From the NCBI GenBank assembly GCA_017453665.1, contig JAFTEM010000026.1:14216-78215 (forward strand): a DNA stretch of 64,000 nt, in the 5' to 3' direction. The first letter of the stretch is position 1, and each line of letters starts with the position of its first letter. Positions 47,387 through 58,692 of this stretch are shown piece by piece. The translations under genes were made by a program, and so were the position numbers. The notes below the pieces were generated by a model. The model saw only the letters and a list, made by a program, of their open reading frames with translations. It did not search any database and had not been told where the DNA came from. The stretch is from a bacterium (GTDB lineage: Bacteria > Patescibacteria > JAEDAM01 > Absconditabacterales > Absconditicoccaceae).

Positions 47387-48886
47387 ATGGAAATCTTTAA
47401 TGCAAAGGTATTAAAAACCGATATTACAAACTGAGAATGATGTATTGCAATCCTAAATCCAGAACAAGCATCTCAATTTTGAATCTCGGCAAACGACAAA
47501 ATTTCTATTATCAGAAAAGGAGAAGAATATGTCGTTGATGTAGCGCTTTCTTCATACGTAAAAGCTGGTGAAATCTGAGCAACAGAAGAACTTCTTAATG
47601 CATATCCTATTCAAGAAGGAGATAGAGTACTTATTTCTTTCATGAAACATAATCCTTTATCATTACAAGCAATCAGAAAAAAACTTCTATGAAAAAAAAT
47701 TAATAAAGAAGAAATCGATGCTATTGTTGGAGATATCCAAAATAATAAATTATCAGACTTGGCTCTTGCTTATTATACAGCAACAAGTTTCTTTTATAAA
47801 GCAGATTTAGAAGAATTAGTATATACAACAAAAGCTACAGCCTATACAGGAGATATGTATAGATTCCCATGAATGGTAGCAAGTAAATACTGTATCTGAG
47901 GAGTCTCATGAAATGAAACAACAATGATTGTAGTTCCTCTTTTAGCTTCACTTTGAATAACTGTTCCTAAAACATTTTCAAGATCTATTACCTCTCCTGC
48001 AGCTACTTGAGAATGTGTGGAAGTTCTTATGCAAAGCGAATTAAAAAAAGCAGATATTATTAGATTGGTAGAAGAGCTATGATGTTGTTTGGCTTGGAAC
48101 TGAAACCTTAATCTTGCACCAGCAAATGATAGAATTATTAAGGTATCAGCTCCAGTATGAATCGAACCATATGCAAGAATGATTTCCTCAATTATGGCAA
48201 AAAACTATGCTATGGGAGTAACGCATTGTTTGATAGATATTCCTGTTTGACCAACAGCGAAGGTGACGAATAAAAACGATGCAAAAAAAATGGCAAAACG
48301 TTTTAAAGCATTATGAAATGCATTAGGAATAAAAACAGAAGCAACAATCACAAAAGCAGAGCAACCAATAGGAAATGGAGTAGGTGCAGTACTTCAAGTA
48401 AGAGAAGTCCTTAGAATAGTTCAACAACATCCACTAAGAGCAAACGACTTAGAAGAAAAAGCTCTAGATTTATCAGCACAACTCCTAGTGCTTTGTTGAG
48501 TATCTAAATTCTATAGAACAGCGTATAAGACAGCAAAAGATCAATTAGAAAGTGGTAAAGTATGGGAGAAACTCCAAGCAATTATTAAAGCTCAAAACTG
48601 AAATCCTGATATTGGTTCAGAAGATCTAGAACTTTGAGAACATCAATACGAAGTCCTAGCACCAAAAGATTGAAAAATCAAATCAATTGATATGAAATAT
48701 TTGAATATGATAGCAAGAACATTAGGAGCTCCTTCTGATGCAGCTGCTTGAGTAGAACTTTGTAAGAAACTAGGTGATAAGGTCAAGAAAGGAGAAAAAC
48801 TTATGGTTTGTTATACAATGTCAGAGCACAAACTTACAATGACAAAAGAGTTCCTTGATGATAGAACTCCGTATGAAATCAAATAA
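47387..48886 (+). CDS. AMP phosphorylase (archaeal/CPR type, thymidine phosphorylase family)
   Basis: 499 residues with the extra N-terminal domain of about 85 residues (MEIFNAKVLKTDITNGEG...) that separates AMP phosphorylases from bacterial thymidine phosphorylases. GGVSGNETTMIVVPLLASLG, SRSITSPAATGECVEVL and CLAWNGNLNLAPANDRI are the phosphate and base-binding blocks; VDVALSS and KVSAPVGIEPYARM follow. It converts AMP to adenine and ribose-1,5-bisphosphate, which enters the archaeal nucleotide salvage route via R15P isomerase and form II/III RuBisCO, known in SR1 genomes. The partners are outside the window. Confidence 0.92.
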
Positions 48887-48923
48887 TTCGTATACTTGCA
48901 AACAGTTTGAAAATATTTAAGGT

Positions 48924-48951
48924 AGATGGTGTTATATACGCCATCTTTTTA
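48924..48951 (+). terminator. Intrinsic terminator after AMP phosphorylase
   Basis: AGATGG (48924-48929) pairs with CCATCT (48941-48946), extended by a G-C and a G-T pair, followed by a T run. It lies 38 bases after the TAA. Confidence 0.8.
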
Positions 48952-48965
48952 GTAAAAAAGAAATT

Positions 48966-51500
48966 ATGAAGTTAAATTTACTTGCAGTAAGTTATAAAAA
49001 TATTGGTCCTTTTAAAGACCAACTTCTTTCTTTAGTTTTTGAAAAAGGGAATTATCTAATAAAAGCGCCCATAGGAACAGGAAAAAGTTTCCTTTTCTTT
49101 GATGGTCCTACCTATGCACTTTATAAAACTTCAACAAGGAATATCTTAAATATCCAATCAGAAAAAGGATTCGTTAAATTATTATTCCAAGTAAATACAG
49201 ATACCTATCTTATTATTAGAGAATTAAAACAGTGAAAATTAAGAGACTCAACAAGTTCTCATATTTTTAAATGTGAAATAGATGAACCAGACTTCTTTAA
49301 AAGGGTAGGAATATGAAATCCTCTAAGATATTGAGTGGATATAGAAAAAATATTAAAAGAAGAAAAAATTCCGCTTGAAGAAATCGAATTTAAAAATGAA
49401 ACAGATCTTCAACAGCTTCTTAATTCATTTTTACCACCTCAAGAAGTATTTGTGAGTACAATATTCCTTCTCCAAGACTCAGCAAATATTTTTGAAATGC
49501 AACCAGCAGAAAGATTAGAGGTTCTTAAAAACGTATTCTGACTATTAGGAATCGATGAAAGTAAAGAACTTGTAAAAGACAAAAGAAATGAGATAAAATT
49601 TCAAATTAAAGCGTATCAAGATACCTCAAATTATGAAGAGAAATTAAAAAACTATTTATCAACAATTATAGAAGGCTACTATACTTTAGCAGATAATGCA
49701 CTTTCAAAAGACCTAGTCCAAGATATAAAACAGCAAATAGAAGAACGAGATTGATTTAAAGATAAACTAAGTATCAATAATTTTACAATCGATGAATCAT
49801 TACTTTCAATAAAAGCTCCAATAGAAGAAAAACTCCAAGAAAACCAAGAAATCTATCAAAAGAAAAGGGCAACATTAAATGCATATCAAGAACAATCCTC
49901 AAACTTAAAATTTCAATTAACTGACATCGAAAAAACACAAAAAGAAAAACAACTTTCATTGGATCTTATTCTAAAAAAATTAAGCGAGATAAACGAGGAA
50001 GAATTAAAAGGACTAAAACAAGAAAAGGTAACACTCCAATCAACTCAAGAATACTTAGAGTCCCAAGGAAGGAGTGAATATTTTGAAAAGTTCTATTCAG
50101 AAAATAGAGAAAGATTTTCTTTTCAAGAGAGAACTACCTTTTCTCTTCGCATGAATCAACAATTTATTCAAGAATTAATAGCTCTTTGAACTTCTTTAAA
50201 ATCAAAAAACGATTTCTTTGATAAACAGCTGGAACATCTAAAAAAACAATATCTTTTAGCTAAAGAGACCTTCCAATCTCAAATCAAAACCTTAGAAGAA
50301 AAAAAAAGCTTCTATGAAAACCAGCAAAAATCATTAGAGGAAAAAATAGAACGTTTTGAAAAACAGGTAAATGAAGAAGAAAGTTTTACCTGCTGAGAAA
50401 TTTCTTGACAGTGCCCATTTATTAGAGTAATAAATAAGCAACATTTTGAGGAAAGAGAGAAAGAAAAAACATCACTTCTAAAAGAGAAACAAGAACTTGA
50501 GGAGTTGATAAAAAAAGAAGCATTTGATGAAAAATTAGCAGAATTAAAAACAAAATTGCAAGCCCCTCAAGACTTTCAGGAGGAGAAAAAATTAGAAGAT
50601 GAAAAAAAAGAAAATCAAACGAATATAGAAATAATAAAACACTTCCTACAGTCGTTTGATTATAAACAAATTAATGATCTATGTGCTAAATTAGATGAAA
50701 CCGAAAAAAATATAAAAGTCTTAGAAAAGCAAATCCAAGAAAAAGAAGAACTTGTAGCTCATCAAGAAAAATATCAGCAAGAAAAAATTCAAATAGAAAC
50801 GACAATTACACAATTACAAGAGCAACAAAAATCGCTTGATCTTCAACAGCAAGAAGTTGCTAAAAAAATAAGTTGAATTCAAGAAGAACTCCAGAAAGAA
50901 CCAAAAGAGGAGATGAGAGAAGTGACCGCTGCTTTAGAAAACTATGATAAATCACTTCAATTCTTAAAAGAAGTAATTGAGGATTATCTCAAAAAACAGA
51001 CACAATTGAAAGCACTTGAGGAGGAAGAAAAACGTCTTAATGTTCTTTATTGAATATTAAATAAAGAGCTCTTATTATTTGTTCTAGGGGAGTATTTACC
51101 AACCTTAACAGACATTATTAATTCTTACTTAGTTACAGTCGTTGATTATCAGATTAGTATAAAATTAAAAGAAAATTCAGAAAAATTAGAATTAGAAACA
51201 AAGGTTATAGATAATAAAGGAGAAAGAGAAATCAAAAGTTTGAGCTGATGACAAAAAACTGTCCTTAAGTTAGTTTGGATGCTCTCAGTTTCTTCATATC
51301 TTAAAACAGAGATGCTCTTCTTGGATGAGACAGTTAATAATCTTGATGTTGAAACTGTATGAAAAGTTGCTCAAATGCTAGATGATTTCGTTAAGCAAAG
51401 AGAAATGAAATTCTATACAATAACCCATAATAGTGAAATCCAGGCGATGAAAATCCGAAATTGAATCCTAGAGGTGAAAAATTCAACTAGTGAGAATTAA
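48966..51500 (+). CDS. sbcC: SbcC/Rad50-type DNA repair ATPase
   Basis: 844 residues. LIKAPIGTGKSFLFFDGPTYAL (residues 33-54) is Walker A; two long coiled coils flank a zinc hook (TCGEISGQCPF, about residue 475); SLSGGQKTVLKLVWML is the ABC signature, with both Gly codons TGA; FLDETVNNLD is Walker B. SbcC with SbcD opens hairpins and ends. No sbcD-like gene adjoins it, although TGA as Gly makes the signature intact. It ends converging with the PAP2 gene (overlap 4 bases). Confidence 0.93.
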
Positions 51501-52147
51501 TCTTCCTTTAATTTAGGAAAAATTTTCTTAATAATCCATTCTTCTAAACGGATAATAGGAATAAATATCCGTTTATCAAGAAGCCTATAACAGCTAGGAA
51601 TCATAAGAACAATAGGTATTAAAATTCCCATAATATTTCCTGCTAAAATATCTGTCGTCCAATGAACAGTAGTCCCTATTCTACAAAGAACAGTAATAAT
51701 GGCAATAAGAAAGAGAATATAAGCCCAAATGCTAAGCTTTTTATTCTTATGTTTATGTGCAATCAAAAGTGTTCCCATCGCTACAGAAAAAGTTACAACC
51801 GCATGGTCAGATGGAAATGATGTCGTAGGCAAAAAATTATGGAGGAGTGTTTCATCAAAATCTTGGATCCCTAATTCATAGATAGGTCTTTTTTTATCGA
51901 AAAACTGTTGAGAAAGAATATTAACTAAAGCAGAAAAAAAACAGGCAAAGAAGATAAATAATGCTTCTTTTTTTTGTTCAACTTTATTCTTAATAATTCC
52001 ATAAAGATAGAGTGCTATAAGAAAAATAGGATAAATAAAAACAAACACATCAGCTCCTATTGGATAAAATGCTCAAAGCCATGGATATTTTTCTCAAAGA
52101 TCAACAACATATAATAAAAAATCATATCATCGACGTGGTTCATTCAT
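51497..52147 (-). CDS. PAP2-family membrane phosphatase
   Basis: 216 residues with about five or six membrane helices. KKRPIYELG (K-x6-RP motif), PSDHAVVTFS (PSxH) and RIGTTVHWTTDILAGN (SRxxxxxHxxxD-type) are the three phosphatidate-phosphatase motifs; the family acts on undecaprenyl pyrophosphate or lipid phosphates. The start at 52147 is chosen 7 bases after the nth stop; ATG at 52162 would overlap nth by 8 bases and add five residues. Confidence 0.9.
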
Positions 52148-52154
52148 AATAATC

Positions 52155-52799
52155 TTAGGCATTTTTAGGCTGATTTTTATTGAAATAAAGACAAAGGTTT
52201 TTTAATTCACAAGTTTCACAAAGAGGAGCTCTTGCTCTACAGTAATATCTTCCAAAGAGAATAATACAATGATGGGCAAGAAGGGTATATTTCTTAGGTA
52301 TTTTTTTATCAAGCAGTTTTGAGGTTTGTAATGCAGTCTTTGTTTGAACGATTCATAATCTATTACATACTCTATGTACATGAGTATCAACAGCAATAAC
52401 CGGTTTCTTATATAATACATAGAGCACAACTTTAGCGGTCTTCTCTCAAACTCAAGGAAGCTTTATTAATTCTTCTTCACTTTGAGGAATTTTTCATCAA
52501 CGTTCAGAAAGGATTTGAGAAGTCTCATAGATATGTTTTGCTTTCCCCTTATAGAGTCCTATCGATTTAATAGCTTGTTCAAACGCTTTTAATCCCATTT
52601 TTAAGACATCTTCTGGTTTCCTAATTTTTTTAAATAAGGTATCAGTAACTTTATTTACTTGTTTATCTGTAGTCTGAGCAGACAGAATAACTGCTACTAA
52701 TAACTGAAAATCTGTCTCATAATGAAGTTCAGTATCAGCATTAGGAAACAGCTTTTCTAAATAGTTAAAGAGGGTATCATAATCTTTAAATGCTTTCAT
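52155..52799 (-). CDS. nth: Endonuclease III (DNA glycosylase/AP lyase)
   Basis: 214 residues. VILSAQTTDKQVNKVTDTLF, the helix-hairpin-helix LPGVGEKTAKVVL with catalytic Lys, VDTHVHRVCNRLGI with catalytic Asp, and the 4Fe-4S ligands C-x6-C-x2-C-x5-C (CRARAPLCETCELKNLC) are complete. It excises oxidised pyrimidines. Confidence 0.97.
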
Positions 52800-52864
52800 A
52801 AACTCTCAAAGAGATAAACGTTTTTCATACTAAGATTATTTTTAGAAAAATCAAGTAGTACAAA

Positions 52865-52900
52865 GAAAAAACTCCTCATAAGAAAAGTAATTCTTAAGAG
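52865..52900 (-). terminator. Terminator after htpX
   Basis: A 10-base stem (52875-52884 with 52891-52900, one mismatch) and a 6-base loop, followed on the minus strand by a run of six T. It lies 15 bases past the htpX stop. Confidence 0.65.
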
Positions 52901-52914
52901 TAGATAAGTATCTT

Positions 52915-53853
52915 TTAGTAACTTTCTAATGCCTTAATTCTATTCTCAATACTAGGATGGGTTTGAAAAAGTTCATTAACTTTTTTTAGAGGATTAGCAA
53001 TAAACATAGCAGACATCTGTTCATTTTCAAGGTGGACATAAGGTTTCCCAGAAATCTTTCTTAATGCAGAAATCATTGCTTGATTATCATGGGTTAATAA
53101 CACTGATCCAGCATCAGCCAAATATTCTCTTTTTCTTGAAATAGCTAATCTAATGAGTGGATAGAATACATATCAAAGAACAAGAAATAAGAGTCATAAA
53201 AGAGGAAGAAGACTTGCATCTTTCTTTCAGCCTCTACTTCTACTTGAACTTCTAATAAGTACTTCACCAATAAAACTAATAGCCCCAATGTAAAGCACCA
53301 TAACCAACATTAATACGGTATCTTTATTGATAATATGTGTTAATTCATGTCATGCAACAGCCTCGATTTCTCTTGGTTCAAGGTTGTTGAGAAGCCCTCT
53401 TGTAAAACATATCCAAGAATTTTTAGCTTGCCGTCAAAGAGCAAAGGCATTCATACCCTCATCTTCTATAATTCCAATTTTAGGTGTCGGTAATCAACGA
53501 GAGATACAAAGATTTTCTACGATATTATAAATCTCAGGATTCTCTTTCCTTGAGATGGCTCTAGCTCAAGAGTAGTGGAAGATAAGCTGTTTCTCAAATG
53601 AGAAGGCTATGATGAGCCACAGAATAAGAAGCGGTCAAAAGATAACAAAAGTTTTTCATGTAGCATAAAGAGCGTCTTGTGTTTCATCTTCATAATTTGT
53701 ATAAGAACTATTTAAATAGCTGCTTTGATATTCCGCTCCAGTAAAATAGAAAAATCAGAAGATGACAACGGCTAAAAATACAGGCAAAAGAATGACCAAT
53801 AGAATAGTCTTAAACCTATTTTCCCATATTCCATGTTGAATTCCTCTAGCCAT
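52915..53853 (-). CDS. htpX: HtpX-like membrane zinc metalloprotease
   Basis: 312 residues with four hydrophobic segments (two N-terminal, two in the middle). EAVAGHELTHIINKD has the HExxH zinc motif (Gly before it is TGA), REYLADAGSVLL the third ligand (ExxxD), and THPSIENRIKAL the family's end block. HtpX degrades misfolded membrane proteins. The lemA gene precedes it by 29 bases, the usual LemA-HtpX pair in bacteria. Confidence 0.95.
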
Positions 53854-53882
53854 ATTGTATTCAAAAACACGATAAAGCAGAT

Positions 53883-54446
53883 TTAGAATTCAACTTTAGG
53901 AGCCTTTTTAACTTCAGCTTTCTCTTCTGGTTCAAGTTCATAGAATTCTGCTTGTTTGAATCAACATGCATTAGCTATAAGTACACTAGGGAATGTTTGT
54001 GTAGCAATATTATATTCTTTAGTAGCAGAGTTGAAGTATCTTCTAGCTGCAGCTAACTTGTTTTCAATATCAGAAAGCTCTTTTTGAAGATTAATAAAGT
54101 TGGTATTAGCTTTTAAATCAGGATAGCTTTCTGCAACAGCAAAAAGGGTTTTTAATGCTCCAGTAAGCTCATTATTCGCAGCTAATTTACTATCAATTGA
54201 TTTAGCATTCATAAATCCTGTTCTTGCTTGTACTACTAAATCAAGAGTTTCTTTTTCATGTTTAGCATATCCTTTTACAGTATTTACAATATTAGGAACG
54301 AGATCAAATCTTAATTTTAATTGTACATCAATATCAGAGAATGCATTTTCTCTATTTGTCTTTAATGTTACAAGATTATTGTAAAGAACAATTGCTGTAA
54401 TGATAATGATAGCAATAATTCATAGAATAATTCGTAGTGCGGTCAT
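53883..54446 (-). CDS. lemA: LemA-family membrane protein
   Basis: 187 residues. One N-terminal helix (ALRIILGIIAIIIITAIVLY), then NAFSDIDVQLKLRFDLVPNIVNTVKGYAKHE and ESYPDLKANTNFINLQKELSDIENKLAAARRYFN, the hallmark LemA blocks. A Cys in IANACGF and the charged tail (EPEEKAEVKKAPKVEF) close the protein. Found next to htpX, as elsewhere. Confidence 0.95.
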
Positions 54447-54601
54447 GGTATAATTGGTTTAGAATCTAAAATTGTTTTTAACAATGTTAATTTTAGTGAT
54501 TTTCTAAAGAGAATCAAGGAAAATGAGCTTGCGTTTATTTAAAAATTATGTAATGTAATAACTAAATAAATTTAGTATTGTTTAGTAATTATATCCTTTC
54601 A
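54447..54601. other. Divergent intergenic region
   Basis: 155 bases between lemA (-) and the IscU-like gene (+), AT-rich with a T/A-rich stretch before each start. No perfect promoter pair is clear and no RNA gene is seen. Confidence 0.4.
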
Positions 54602-55006
54602 ATGTCTGCAGAATCAGAACTTATGATAAAAGAATATGAAAATAATCCCTTATGTAATTATGAGATGAAAGATCCTGATGTTTTTAGGCATGAAGGAAAT
54701 TTTATTTGTTGAGATGATGTAACTGTTTATCTTAAAATTAAAGACAATAAAATAGTAGAATTTTCTTACGATGGGAATCCTAGTAACATTAGTTTAGCAG
54801 CAGCAAGTTTTTTATCTGAATTTATTATTTGAGAAACACTTGATGAAGTTTTGACTTGGAATTATGATACCTTTCTTGAAAAATGATTTGAAGTTTCTCC
54901 TAGAAGAAAAAGAGCAGCAGTTATAGCTCTTTTATGAGTAAAAAATGCAATATATAAATATCGTTGAGAAGAAAGAGTGGATGATTTTGAAGATTTGATT
55001 GATTAA
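54602..55006 (+). CDS. IscU/SufU-like Fe-S scaffold protein with missing Cys ligands
   Basis: 134 residues. NPLCNYEMKD, NFICGDDVTVYLKIKDNKIVEFSYDG and SLAAASFLSEFIIGETLDEV follow the SufU/IscU pattern (CGDxxxxxLKvxdgxIxdxxFxGxGCAISxAsaSmm). The first ligand Cys (CGDD) is kept, but the second (GxGC) is replaced by the segment GNPSNIS and the third (RxxCAxL) by Ala (RKRAAVIALLGV). If the alignment holds, it cannot carry a normal cluster and may be a sulfur-transfer or regulatory paralogue. A DUF59 assembly protein is at 3830. Confidence 0.8.
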
Positions 55007-55100
55007 GATGAAAGGTAAAACCTGGAGAGATTTGCTTTACTTGAATATAAAGGGGATTTCTGTATATTTAATGACGTTATTTTAGTTCTCTTTTTAGAGA

Positions 55101-55907
55101 ATGGACTCGATATTAGATAAAATTTATACCCAGTCCGCAGATAATGCGGTTTCGGATATTTTAGGAACTTATCAGCAAGAGGAGTTTGCCGTTGTAAATT
55201 TCATTTATTTTGCAAATATAGTTTCTCAATCTTTGTTTAGTGATGCCAAGGAAAAAACAGAAAAACAAAGAGAGTATAAAAAAATATTATTAAAGTCTGA
55301 TTATTTACTTCCAGATGGAATAGCCTTACAGATTTTTTATGCCTGTGCTAAATATTGTAAACGTGTAAAATCTTCTCGCACGTGGCTTTCTAATCTTAAT
55401 GGAACAGACTTTGTACCATATTTTCTTTCTGAAGCAAAAAAGAAATTCTGAGCTCAGAAATTATGTATCTTACTTTATGGAACAAAAGAGGAGTATTTAC
55501 AAAAGGTAGAGGAGAAATTAAAATTCCAATGATTTAATGTTATCTATTCTCAAGATTGATTCTCAGATTTTGATTGGTCAAAGGCTCAAGAAAGCTTAAG
55601 TGAGTATCAAGATACCATTAATATCCTTCTAGTAGCTCGTTCAACGCCAACAACTCCACTTCAAGAATTGCGAACAAGCAGAAATTATCAAAAAATTCAA
55701 CAGAATAAACTCTTAGTTATTAATACTTGATGATTATTCGATTTTATAGCTTGAGCACAGAAAAGAGCTCCAAAAATCCGAAGAACATTAAAGCTAGAGT
55801 GGTTATATAGATTGTGCTCTGATCCCAAAAGAAACTCAAAAAAAGTATTACATTCTTTGGCTTTGATTCCATATTTGTTTCGTTATGTCCTCTTAGGGAG
55901 AAAATAG
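55101..55907 (+). CDS. WecG/TagA/CpsF-family glycosyltransferase
   Basis: 268 residues. LLPDGIALQIFYACAK, LNGTDFVPYFLSEAKKKFG, CILLYGTKEEYLQKVEEKL, ILLVARSTPTTPLQELRTS, NTGGLFDFIAGAQKRAP and LKLEWLYRLCSDPKRNSKK are the family blocks in order. It transfers ManNAc(A) or another sugar to a lipid-linked intermediate for envelope polysaccharide. An inverted repeat TTCTC..GAGAA overlaps the leader just before its ATG. Preceded by 94 bases without genes. Confidence 0.92.
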
Positions 55908-55909
55908 GA

Positions 55910-55932
55910 AGATGCATTTGCATCTTTTTTTT
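55910..55932 (+). terminator. Intrinsic terminator
   Basis: AGATGCA (55910-55916) pairs with TGCATCT (55919-55925), followed by eight T, right after the glycosyltransferase TAG. Confidence 0.9.
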
Positions 55933-55943
55933 CGTCAATAAAA

Positions 55944-55973
55944 ATTAGTAGATAAAATTAGTTATCTACTAAT
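55944..55973 (-). terminator. Hairpin, probable terminator of infB
   Basis: A perfect 12-base-pair stem (55944-55955 with 55962-55973) and 6-base loop, followed on the minus strand by TTTTATTG. The infB stop is 58 bases upstream on that strand. The stem has almost no G-C pairs, so it may be weak or have another role. Confidence 0.5.
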
Positions 55974-56031
55974 GTTTTAACCTATTTTAGCCACCCATTT
56001 TTTGCAATTAAGTCACACAATTTAACACCAT

Positions 56032-58527
56032 CTATTCCTCCTTTTTATCCTGCATTTCATAAAATTCAAGAATATCTCAAATATCAATCTTTTTACCAAT
56101 TTTAACCTTCATTCCACAATCTTCACCTTCTCCTACTTCTCTTACTTCATCTTTATTTCTATGAAGAGAAAGAATCTCTCAATTTGTAAGGATGTCATCT
56201 CCTCTATATACTCTAAATCTTAACTTATTTCTTACTTTTCATTCTTTAACAATACCTCCAACAGTCATCTCTCTTGTCTCAGTGTGGAATACTCCTAAGA
56301 TTTCAAGTTTACCGATAACAACTTCTTCTTTTTCAACTTCAACCATACCTTGAAGAAGATTATTTAAGTAATCAGTAAGTTCATAGATAATATCAAAAAC
56401 TTTCATCTCAATTTTTAGCGATTCTGCTTTTTTCTTAAGAAGTGCGTTCATAGAGATATTAAATCCAAGAAGAATAGCTTTTGATGCTTGAGCAAGTGAA
56501 AGATCGCTTTCTCAGAAATATCAAACATCACTATGAACAACTTTTATTGTAACATTCTTTGGCAATGAGATTCCATCAACAGCTTGTTTTAATGCCTCTA
56601 AACTTGAAGATCCATCGGCTTTAAGAATAAGTCTAAGCTCTGAAACCTTTGATTGATCTCCCGCTTTTAATTGAGATAAGAATTGTTGTAATGCTCAGTC
56701 ATTAGAAGCCTTAGCTTCTTTTTCTTTAATAAATTCAATTCTAGAATGAGCTTCTTTCTCATTATCAACAACCTCAACAATTCTTCCTGGTTCAGGGAGT
56801 TCTGTAAATCATAAGATTTGTACAGGTTCTCATCAAGTCACTTTTCAAACATTCTTCCCTAACCAATTCTGCATTCTCCTAACTTTTCAGTAGGTGTTAT
56901 AGGCAACGATAATATCTCCATTTTTCAATGTTCCTGTAAGTACAATAAGACTCGCAACAACTCCTTGTTTAGGATCTTTATACGCATCAACAACAACTCC
57001 AACTGCTTGTCTATCAGGATTATACTTAAGCTCAAGCATTTCTGCCTGAAGAAGAATATATTCTAGCAAAAGATCAATTCCTTGTCCTGTCTTTGATGAA
57101 ACTCCAACAAAAGGTGTCTCTCCTCACCAATCTTCAGGAGTAAGTCCATGTTTTGCTATATCAGATTTGATTTCTTCAATATTATGTCATGGTTTATCAA
57201 TCTTTGTAACAGCAATAATGATAGGTACTCATGCAGATTTAGCATGATTGATAGATTCAATAGTCTGAGGCATCACACTATCATCAGCTGCAACAACAAT
57301 AACCGCAATATTCGTTAATTTAGCACCTCTAGCTCTTAATGATGTAAATAGCTCGTGTCCTGGAGTATCGATAAAGGTAATCTGTTTATTATTATATGTT
57401 ACCATTGAAGCTCAGATAGACTGAGTAATTCCTCAAGCCTCACCTCAAGCAACACTAGTTTTTCTAAGGTAATCTAGTAGTGAAGTCTTTCCATGATCAA
57501 CATGCCCCATAACCGTTACAATAGGAGCTCTTTCAATCTGTTTTTCAGCTTCTTTATCGATATCAAGAATCTTTTGTAAATCTCATTCCATAAAGCTCTG
57601 AACATCAAGTGTAGCTTCTTTCTTCTTAAGAGTTACTCCTAAATCATCAGCAATTAATGAAGCAGTATCAAAATCAAGATTTGCATTCAAACTTGTCATA
57701 ATTCCGTTTCAAATAAGTTTTTTCATTACCTCAGGAAGCGGTACTCATATTTTCTCAGAAAACTCTTTAACAGTAATATGTTCATCGATTGTTACTTCAG
57801 TCTTCTTTACCAAGTGATCAGATGTTGTGGCTTCTTTATGTACTTTTGCTGCTGGTACTGGTTTTGGAGCAGTTTCTTTTTCAACTCTTTTATCAACTTT
57901 TTTAAATGGCTTTCATTTCTTCTTATTCTCATTATTTTGATTTTGTTGTTTCGCTGCCAAATGATCAGCAAAAAATTCTAATCCACTTTCTTTCTGTTGT
58001 GGTTTTTCTTTTGGCTTATAAGTGCTTTGTTCTATAGAAATATTTCATCAAGCTTTTTGCCTGTTTTTGAACTCCTTTTTATCATTATGAAAGTCTCCTT
58101 TCTCTTTCTTTTTAGGCTCAGCTCTTGCAATAACTCTTGCATTCGGAGCAGAATAGGAAATATCTTCTTCTACTTCTTTTTTTCAAGGGATCTCGATATT
58201 ATGAAGTTGAAGCTCGTCTTCCTCATCTTCGTCATGTGATGCTACTTCTTGTTTTCAAAATCCTAATCCTGAAAGAAATCATCCTCAAAATCAAAGTTCT
58301 CCTGATTTTAGGAATTTTCAATCATCATTCTTTTTAGGAGCAACTTCAGCCTTTTTTGTATCTTTTTTAGGAAGCTGTTCTACAACATATTTAATTTTTT
58401 CTAGATTGGCATCAGAAACAGTGGCAACTTTAGAGCTAAGTTTTTTTCACATAACTTTTTCATACACTTTAGCAAACGTTGCTTCATCAACATGTAAATC
58501 ATTAATAGCATCAGTAATACGAGGCAT
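56032..58527 (-). CDS. infB: Translation initiation factor IF-2
   Basis: 831 residues. An N-terminal IF2_N-like part and low-complexity linker (about residues 1-330) precede the GTPase domain: [14 protein letters not shown] (G1), [10 protein letters not shown] (G3), TKIDKP (G4). Domains II-IV follow, with GVVVDAYKD and [11 protein letters not shown] typical of the IF-2 C-terminal initiator-tRNA region. Complete and full length. Confidence 0.96.
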
Positions 58528-58692
58528 AGACGAATTCAATTAATATTAAAAGAAGTTTATTAAAAATACGAATTATACATTAAGGAATTTGAATACATTT
58601 ACAAGAGAAAATAAAGAAAGACTACGATTTTATAAGGAAAAACAAAAAATCTAGAATCTATCTTTTATATTTTAAAGAAATTATGATAAAAT

